Shown here: positions 57,174 to 64,000 of the stretch, piece after piece | Position numbering within the stretch: the stretch's first letter is position 1 | Layout: each line of letters opens with the position of its first letter | Made by a program: the position numbers and the translations under genes | Source of the DNA: Zanthoxylum bungeanum | Lineage: Eukaryota; Streptophyta; Magnoliopsida; Sapindales; Rutaceae | Assembly (NCBI GenBank): GCA_019454045.1 | Contig: SKCR01001889.1 | Location: forward strand, 124,001-188,000 | DNA: 64,000 bases | Reading direction: 5' to 3' | The notes under the pieces: model-generated | What the model saw: only the letters and a program-made list of their open reading frames with translations | Told to the model about the DNA's origin: nothing | Databases searched by the model: none

Positions 57174-57600
57174 CATGTTGAAGGGGATCAGTATAAGTTT
57201 GAATTTCCAGATGAAGAGATCCAAGCAATAACAGTTCAGAGATGGAAAATGTACTTTGATGGAGCAGTGAATTGCAAGGGAGCCGGAATTGGGATTGTGA
57301 TAGTGCCCCCTGAAGGAGAAACCTTGCCTTTGGCCAAAGGTTGACATTCAGAGTAACAAACAACATGGCCGAGTATGAAGCATGTGTTTTGGTTTGACTG
57401 CATTGATAGCCTTGAAGGCTGAGAGTGTGGAAGTCTACGGAGATTCTATGTTGGTAGTCCAGCAGATGCGAGGAGAATGGGAATTGAAAGAAGAACGGTT
57501 GAAACCTTACTTTTTTCACCTCAGAAAGTTGGCACAGGTTATCCCCGATTGTAAGTTTCAGCACTTGCCGAGAGAAGAGAATCAGATGGCAGATGCATTA
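57174..57600 (+). pseudogene. Gypsy F second RNase H (archaeal type)
   Basis: MYFDGAVNCKGAGIGIVIVP has the first catalytic Asp (57247-57300). A stop and frame change follow near 57343. Then ALIALKAESVEVYGDSMLVV with the third acidic residue and REENQMADALAILAATW near 57575-57620. A second RNase H between RNase H and integrase is diagnostic of the Tat/Ogre group. The second catalytic position (usually NNxAEYEA) is partly readable across the frameshift. Confidence 0.85.
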
Positions 57601-58958
57601 GCTATACTTGCAGCGACTTGGGAAAATCCAGAAAAGTTAGTGATGAGATCGTTGATACTAACGACAGCAAGAAAACCTGTTTATGAGATAGAGAGAATTC
57701 TGGAAATAGAGGTCGATGACGGTAAGCCTTGGTATTATGTCATTCAGAGGTATCTGGAACGTGGGGAACTCCCAGATGGAGCAGGCAGAAAAGACAGAAT
57801 AACCATTAAGAGGTTAGCTTCCCAGTATGTGATTTTGAAAGGGGAACTGTACAAGAGGCAAGCAAACGGTATTCAGTTGAAATGTGTGAGAAAAGAAGTG
57901 GCTCAGCAGGTAATGGAAGAAGTACACGCCGGGGTTTGTGGTTAAATCTGTCCAGCAAGATAGTGAGACAAGGTTTTTACTGGTCAACCATGGAGACAGA
58001 CTGTGCGAAGATGGTAAAGCATTGTCATAATTGTCAGGCACACGGCAATTTGAATCATTTGTCGCACACAGAGTTGCATGGGTTGTTAGAGCCGTGGCCT
58101 TTCTCAGCATGGGGAATTGATATGATTGGAGAGATTCGACCGAATGCATCGAATGGGCATCGCTTTATAGTAGTGGCAGTAGACCACTTCTCGAAATGGG
58201 TGGAAGCCGAATCATTCTGCAATGTTACAGCAAAGCAGATGGCAAAGTTCATAGCTCGGAATCTCATTTGTCGGTACGGTATGCTGCACCATGTAGTGAC
58301 GGACAACGAAGTTCAGTTTTAAGGAGAAACAAAGGCAATGCTACAGAAATATGGGATAGGCCATCACAAGTCATCACCGTATAGGCCGCAGGCAAATGGG
58401 GCAGTTGAGGCAGCCAACAAGACTATAAAGGCGATTTTAGCCAAGATGACAGAAAACTACAGAGATTGGGCCGACAAACTACCATATGCTTTGTGGGGGT
58501 ACAGAACATCAGTGAGAACAGCAACATGAGCCACACATTTCTCTCTAGTCTACGGAATGGAAGCAGTATTGCCAGTGGAAGTGGAAATACAGTCTATGAG
58601 GGTATTAGCAGAGGCAGAGTTACCGGAATAAGAATGGGCCGCACAGAGGTTTGATCAGTTAGCACTGCTGGATGAGAAGAGAACGAAGGCTTTGTATCAC
58701 ATGCAGTTGTATCAGAAGAGACTAGCCCGAGCATTCAACAAGAAAGTACATCCCACCAAGATCAGAAAGGGTGATTTGGTACTTAAGCAGTCGAGGCCGT
58801 CGACGACAGATCCGAGAGGAAAGTTCAGACCTAACTGGGAAGGACCTTACATAGTGCAGAAAGTGATGGGAAATGGGGCAGTGAAACTGTCAGACTTGGA
58901 AGGTAACGAGTTCACTGAGCCGATCAACGTGGACAGATTGAAGCAGTATTTTACCTGA
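57601..58958 (+). pseudogene. Gypsy F integrase relic
   Basis: Integrates the cDNA copy in the nucleus. Order: linker, then the zinc region with EEVHAGVCG (57925), a deletion and frameshift, KIVRQGFYWSTMETDCAKMV and HCHNCQAHGN (58020-58050). The catalytic core has Asp in WGIDMIGEIR (about 58113), Asp in VVTDNEVQF (about 58300; most members have SDNGxQF), a stop at 58321, and Glu in PQANGAVEAANKTIKAILAK (about 58405). So all three acidic residues remain but in a broken frame. The C-terminal part (58692-58958) has KGDLVLKQSRPS, FRPNWEGPYIVQKVMGNGAV and RLKQYFT, then the stop. Stops are also present at 58527 and 58629. Confidence 0.9.
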
Positions 58959-59141
58959 GAAAAAGAAAGCTTGGCAGAAGGCCTAACCCGACGGGATAAG
59001 AAAACTCATGCATGCATGCATACACGTAACACGTTTTGGAATTCATTTTGTGTTTGTTTTGTATTCGAAGGTTTTGAAGAAGAAAAGAGAAGGCGGCGAA
59101 GACAATCCGATTAGAAGCATCAACATACCAGCAGTATTTTT
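58959..59141 (+). mobile_element. Start of the F 3' untranslated region
   Basis: About 180 bp between integrase and the tandem array. No coding frame. Confidence 0.6.
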
Positions 59142-59640
59142 GGGATGCATCCCAATGGCCGAGGCCCACATCAATACTAGCAGCAGTCTTGGGGATGCGT
59201 TCCGGGGTTGAGGCCCACGTCAACACATATACCAGTTGCAGCTATTGGGATGCGTCCCAGGATCGAGGTCCATTGCATCATCAGTTTCGGGATGCGTCCC
59301 AGGGTCGAGGCCCACCTTTTGTCAGCGGTATTGGGATGCGTCCCAGGGTCGAGGCCCCCGTTGTCGGTTGCAGCTATTGGGATGCGTCCCAGGATCGAGG
59401 TCCACTGTATTATTAGTTTCGGGATGCGTCCAGGGTCGAGGCCCACATTTTATCAGCGGTATTGGGATGCGTCCCAGGGTCGAGGCCCCTGTTGTCGGTT
59501 GCAGCTATTGGGATGCATCCAAGGATCGAGGTCCACTGCATCATCAGTTTCGGGATGCGTCCCAGGGTCGAGGCCCCCGTTGTAGGTTGCAGCTATTGGG
59601 ATGCGTCCTAGGATCGAGGTCCACTGCGGCATCTACTCAG
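59142..59640. repeat. Higher-order GGGATGCGTCCC tandem array in F 3' region
   Basis: Eleven copies of a 42-55-bp monomer whose core is the palindrome GGGATGCGTCCC followed by a GGGTCGAGGCCC-type segment. Copies begin at 59142, 59192, 59247, 59289, 59333, 59379, 59421, 59464, 59510, 59552 and 59598. From 59247 three monomer types alternate, giving a higher-order period of 131-132 bp. All frames stay open through much of it only because of the repeat. Confidence 0.95.
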
Positions 59641-59761
59641 TTCGAGACAGCATGCAAGTCAGGTGGCAACTAGCGAACCAGATAAGTGAAAATGCATTGC
59701 ATAACTTTGATAGGATTGTCATTGTTACACATTACAAAAGTCCCATCAAAGTGGGGGCGAC
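59641..59761 (+). mobile_element. 3' junction and polypurine tract of Gypsy F
   Basis: Ends in AAAGTGGGGGCGAC (59748-59761) right before the LTR start TGTAGGCACTGC. Confidence 0.75.
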
Positions 59762-62700
59762 TGTAGGCACTGCATTTTTGCATATAAGTCCCTATGATGA
59801 GTCTCATTTGGAGGCACAACCTTTTAAGTCACGGAAGTCACGGGAAACGGACGTCGGAAGGGGAAATTTAGAATAGACATGTCATCAAAATTCATTTCAC
59901 AAGTTCACTGTTTTCGATCGTGTTGCGTTCGTTACTTCGTTCGAACATCAGGCAGATTGCGGGTGTTCATGTAGCGTTCGAATAGGCGTTCGAACGGTGT
60001 CGGTATTTCTGGCTTTGCTGCTAGCCTCACACCCAAGCCCAATTAGCCCACCAAAGCCCATTAAAATATTAATTAAATCATATACCAAATTAAATGAAAT
60101 ATTAATTAAATCATATACCAAATTAAATAAAACATTAAATAAAATCATGCCTAATTAAAATCATTCAACCAATTATATTCCAAATCAAAAATATCTTATT
60201 CCTAACTTAACAAATATTATGCCTAAACAACACAAATTAAATATATTAACTTCCTAATTAGCCAAATTTTGTCCCCCCTCAAATCTTAGGATTTCCTTGT
60301 TTGACACCAAATCAAATCCCCTTTAAATGCCAAATCTCTTTCCTTGTCAAACAAGATTTAACCCTAGCCCTTTGCCTATAAAAGAACCCAATTCCAACCC
60401 TTGAGACCCCTATCTCATTCATAAAAAAAAAAAAAAAACCTTTCTTACTCTCACACATACACAGCAAAAACAAACAAAAAGAGCTCTCTTAATTCACGCC
60501 ATACACAAGAAAAATCACAGCCCTTAAACACTCTCTATAACCGAAAATAACAACCCCCATAACCACCGAAAATCACCCCTAAAACTGCAGTAAAACCGTG
60601 AGAACACCCCCCTCCAAAACTGCAGTAAAACCGTGAATACATACCCCCAAAACAGCAGCCCAAACACCCCAAAACAACCCCTTAAACAACCGAAAAATAG
60701 CAGCCCCCGAACCTCTAAAAAAACACCCAAAACAGCAGCAAAAAAAAGGAAATGCCGACTCAAGATAGCGAGAAAACCAGTGAACAAGGGAACCAGTGAA
60801 CCAGTGAACCAGGGAACCAGTGAACTGGTGAACCGGAGGAGTTTCGGAGCATCCATCCTTCCGACGATCGTGTATCATACTTCCGAGAGAGGATCTAAAA
60901 GGTTATACCTGAGGGCACCTTTTGTATTCACTTTTAATTGTCTTATTTATTTTTCCGCATGAGAGTCGTTTGTTGATGCATGCTGTGCCTTTGAATGAAT
61001 GAAAAATGTGTCGCCTCTTGTGGTATATAGGATGGAAACCCGGACATAAATTTCATAGCTGATTCCGAATGGACGGTAGTATGATCTGTACTCGGGATAC
61101 AACTCCACGTACCACTTGAGCAAACGGCACATCTTTCGCTTTGTTTTGTCTTGCTTGTTTATACTCTGTATTTTTCATCTCGCCATTTAATTTTCGTATG
61201 ATCATTTGTTTGTATTGATGATGAGATGCGCATGGGCTTAGTATGTTGGTCTAAAGGTTCTCCATTCGAGGGAAGTAAATGCCAAAAGGCTACCTTTACG
61301 CCAACACTTCGTCGTGCCTTTTACATCATGTCTTTTATTTTATGTACGTTAGTTGTTTATGTAATTAGTGATAAAGTGCATGGGCTTAGTAAGTGCGATT
61401 AAAGGTCCTATATTTTGAGAGGTTAAAATCCTTTACCACGATGCTTCGCCGCGCCGGACGACGTATATTCGTTTGAATGTGAGATGTGTTTAATCGGTAT
61501 ACGAAGTCCGATATTGTTTCTTTTATTTTTATATGCATTATGATCAGATAAAGCGCATGTGCTTAGTAAGTGCGATTAAAGGTCCTCTATTTTGAGAGGT
61601 TAAAATCCTTTACCACGATGCTTTGTCGCGCCGGATAATGTATATTCGATTGGATGTGAGATATGTTCAATCGGATACACGAAGTCCGATATCGTTGTCT
61701 TTACTTCTTTATGTATGTATTGTGTTGTTTGCGCATGGGCTTAGTAAGTGCGATTAAAGGTCCTCTATTTTGAGAGGTTAAAATCCTTTACCACGATGCT
61801 TCACCGCGCCAGATAGTGTATATTCGATTGGATGCGAGAAGAGTTCAATCGGATACGTGAGGTCCTACATTGTGGATTTGTTTGTCTATGTAAGTGTTGC
61901 ATGCATCAGGTCTGGTTTCGTTCGAACGCGTTCTCGAATGCCACACGAACGCGAAAGCTTCTGTTTACCGTTCGAACGAGTTCTCGAACGCTACGTGAAC
62001 GTGCACGCATTTTCTTAGTTTCATCATGCATCAGGTCTGGTTCCGTTCGAATGCGTTCTCGAACGCCACACGAATGCGAACCTTCTGTTTACCGTTCGAA
62101 AGCGTTCTCGAACGCTACGCAAATGCACACGCATTTTCTTAGTTTCATCGTGCATCAGGTCTGGTTATGTTCAAACGCGTTCTCAAACGCCACACGAATG
62201 AGAAATTTTTGTTTACCGTTCGAACGCATTTACGAACGCTACACGAACGCGCACCCACTAAACTGAGTCCTTTTCATCATATTTCGTGCATAATTGTCCC
62301 TATTAGCTATCCATTCGTATGATGAACCTGATTGCTTTTCTGTATTACGCAAGATTGTGTATGTGTCGTTCATCTGTATTCCCCACATGTATGAGTACAA
62401 TGTGTTTATTAACTTGTATGCTTGCCGTATGTTAATTTATCTTTATGTATGCAAATTGAGAAATAGATTACATGCAAATAGGCTGTATGCAAATTCGGAT
62501 ATGTGTTACATGTAAATTTAGATGAATTTGTTGATGTATGCATGCGAAATTAGGGGTAAATCATCCATGGAAATACGTTGCTTAGGCTTGGTTAGATTAT
62601 TGTGCAAATTATTTTATTACAAGTGGCATAAGTAAGGGACCATTCTGAACCCAACGGTTTGAGGTCTTCCCTTGCGAGGGGTGAGTGCGGCCTTAAATCT

Positions 62701-62826
62701 TTGTCCCGGTTCACACCGGGTGGCGACTCCATTATTCTCTGGTTTAGTCCCCCGCGGGCTACTTCGTACTCCCAACCGGGCCGCGAGCCCGGGACAGCAT
62801 GCGTCACCCAGTTTCTGTGTCCCACA
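59762..62826 (+). repeat. 3' LTR of Gypsy F
   Basis: Complete, 3065 bp, TGTAGGCACTGC to GTCCCACA. It carries the same TATA box, repeat arrays and PBS-like 11-mer as the 5' LTR with scattered substitutions and small indels, so F is fairly young compared with its host elements. Confidence 0.9.
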
Positions 62827-63625
62827 CCTAGCAAACATAATCCTACAATACTTTTAATCAAATTTCCATGTTGTAAAAGTATTAGGTTCATTGTTACCAC
62901 ATATCATGACAATAAAACAATGATTAATCTCTAAATCGGAATAAAACTTTAACCATTTCGAGGGGAAAAAAACAAGTTTGTGACTCTGTAGTATGTGGCG
63001 AATAATCTCCAAATCAATATATACACATTCCATATAATAGAACTATATAATTGGGATTCAAGACTCCATATAATATAAAATTACAGATTTTCATGATGAA
63101 CAAAATATATTACTGCTTCTGTTATGTTCAAAATTAAAATTGTTAAAATATACCAGAGGATGCTTCGAACGGTAGGCATTGCGATAAGAGAGAGAGAGAG
63201 AGGGGACTATATGACGAGAGAGGGGAGAGCCACCGAGACTGAAGAGTGAGAGAGTTGCGGCGAGCAGAGAGATAGTGGGAAAAAAGCTAGTTATGGTTGA
63301 AAAATTGAAGCATGAACTGAAGCTGAATTATATACTGAGGTTAAAAAAAATGGCGTTGTTTTTAATTTGGTTATTAAATCGATTATTAAATTGGGTATTA
63401 ATTCATTTTAATTTGATTCCATAACCAGTTCTACATTCGATTTCGAAAACTGATTAAATGGTCTGGTTCTGATTCTGACCACTATAGAACGGGAACAAGA
63501 CCATTTAAATTTGGTTCTTCAATTTTTGAACCGGAACCGATCCTAAAAGAATTGATTCTGGTTCCAAACCTAGAAATCAATCCGGATCTGATTTCGGGTA
63601 TAACCGGAACTGATGCTCATCCTTA
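62827..63625 (-). mobile_element. Right part of the hAT element
   Basis: About 800 bp between Gypsy F and the right hAT terminus. Contains an AG-rich repeat (63190-63214) and subterminal GGTTCCGG-like repeats. No readable transposase N-terminus. Confidence 0.6.
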
Positions 63626-63939
63626 CTCCCGATGTTGTACAGAAGGTTCTAAATCTTTTTGAGCTTCTTCCTGTCGTGTATCGCTCCGGGGATTCGAGTT
63701 GGTACTCCGAGTCTGATCAAGGACATGGGGTAAGTCGTAAGGGCTGGTACTCCTGGGGCTATTGGGATTATATGGCGGAGCCTTGGAATCGTCAGATGAG
63801 GCATCTCTCCGCCGCTGCTTTCTGGTTAGGGAGGCCGCATAACATCTCTAAACGGATCTCCAAGGAGAGGCTGTGGAGCGGGGTATATTTTGAGGAGTAT
63901 GAGGACGCACAATGTCAGATTCGTTGGAAATGGAGATGA
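63626..63939 (+). pseudogene. Unidentified reading frame, 3' part, after the hAT
   Basis: Continues the frame at 48891-49280. Open to TGA (63937-63939): DVVQKVLNLFELLPVVYRSG, DSSWYSESDQGHGVSRKGWY, GYWDYMAEPWNRQMRHLSAA and FWLGRPHNISKRISKERLWS. An ATG within the hAT terminus (63613) is in frame but is probably chance. No internal stops in either half, so this may be the best-preserved coding sequence in the window. Rich in W, Y, R. Family unknown. Confidence 0.55.
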
Positions 63940-64000
63940 CATGGCTCCCTCTCATTCCTATAGCAAATGCCTTAATGTGCTTACTTTTTTTTTATACAAA
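63940..64000. other. Trailing DNA
   Basis: 61 bp with a T run; nothing recognised. Confidence 0.4.

Larger units (their letters stand above)
50651..62826 (+). mobile_element. Tat-lineage Ty3/Gypsy element F, plus strand
   Basis: 12.2 kb. LTRs of about 3 kb (50651-53607 and 59762-62826), PBS (53609-53628), leader with 150-bp repeats, gag (54759-56142), truncated RT (56199-56759), RNase H, a second archaeal-type RNase H and integrase (to 58958), a 3' region with a tandem array (59142-59640) and a purine tract. The dual RNase H and 3' tandem arrays are features of the Tat/Ogre group. The first 67 bp of the 5' LTR are missing, so no TSD is testable (right flank CCTAG). Protease and the N-terminal RT are deleted. 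Confidence 0.9.
49281..63625 (-). mobile_element. hAT transposon with transposase relic, split by Gypsy F
   Basis: Left terminus TAGGGGTGAGCA (49281) and right terminus TAAGGATGAGCA (reversed, ending 63625), with degenerate subterminal GGTTCCGG-type repeats at 49295-49410 and 63420-63610. A transposase C-terminus lies on the minus strand at 50188-50575. The flanking octamers CTCCGAGT and CTCCCGAT are similar but not identical, consistent with a decayed 8-bp TSD. Without Gypsy F it is about 2.2 kb. It inserted into an open reading frame. Confidence 0.75.

Noticed and set aside
59189..59673. Several overlapping open frames of 75-145 codons
   Set aside because: They arise from the GGGATGCGTCCC tandem array, which happens to lack stops in several frames.
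51725..61132. Pairs of similar 60-70-codon frames at 51725-51913/60947-61132 and 53398-53622/62617-62838
   Set aside because: They recur because they lie in the two LTRs of F; no motif or conservation beyond LTR identity.

Overview
This window is nuclear DNA of an angiosperm, probably a eudicot, and almost all of it is a stack of transposable elements. The evidence is the AT-rich base composition, Ty1/Copia and Ty3/Gypsy retrotransposons of the plant Athila, Tat and Del/Tekay types, hAT and CACTA DNA-transposon remains with plant-type termini, and GT-AG introns. I cannot name a species. I see no intact cellular gene, rRNA or tRNA gene, CRISPR array or organelle segment. Nearly every coding region is broken by stops, frameshifts or deletions.

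Layout. (1) 1-18712: a minus-strand Copia element (D). Its 3' LTR is cut by the window edge (1-250), its pol relic is 290-2147 and its 5' LTR is about 2.5 kb (4857-7003 plus 18325-18712). A second large Copia-type LTR (X, about 2151-4552, plus strand) interrupts D. A minus-strand Athila-like Gypsy (A, 7004-18324, TSD CCAAC) sits inside the 5' LTR of D. A has gag and protease but no reverse transcriptase or integrase. A in turn carries a non-autonomous element (C, 12111-16718) with two 1.9-kb LTRs and only about 0.8 kb between them. (2) 18867-about 32530: a plus-strand Copia (G) with gag, integrase, RT and RNase H relics. It is split by a minus-strand Del/Tekay-type non-autonomous element (H, about 21777-28744). 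(3) About 32531-37873: a small hAT-type MITE with a perfect 8-bp TSD, a CACTA-like fragment with many CGTCGCTAATTAG-type repeats, a possible SINE and unassigned DNA. (4) 37874-45711: a Copia LTR (E) of the D family, containing an Athila-like element (B, 38603-43592, TSD CATAT) with little coding capacity. (5) 45745-48880: a decayed, intron-bearing gene that looks transposon-derived, followed by an unidentified reading frame (48891-49280, resuming at 63626-63939). (6) That frame is interrupted by a hAT element (49281-63625) that keeps a transposase C-terminus. A 12-kb Tat-lineage Gypsy (F, 50651-62826) has inserted into the hAT. F has 3-kb LTRs, gag, RT, two RNase H domains and integrase, and several tandem-repeat arrays.

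The nesting gives relative ages: D before A before C; G before H; E before B; unknown gene before hAT before F. The most unusual signal is a set of short CpG-rich, near-palindromic blocks (GCGTCGCGACGC-like, or TTCGAACG-like in F) in the LTRs of unrelated Copia and Gypsy families. In three elements (A, B, H) the two LTRs of the same copy differ by an insertion or deletion exactly at this block. I treat this as the best lead for something undescribed; the other findings are mainly structural oddities of individual elements.
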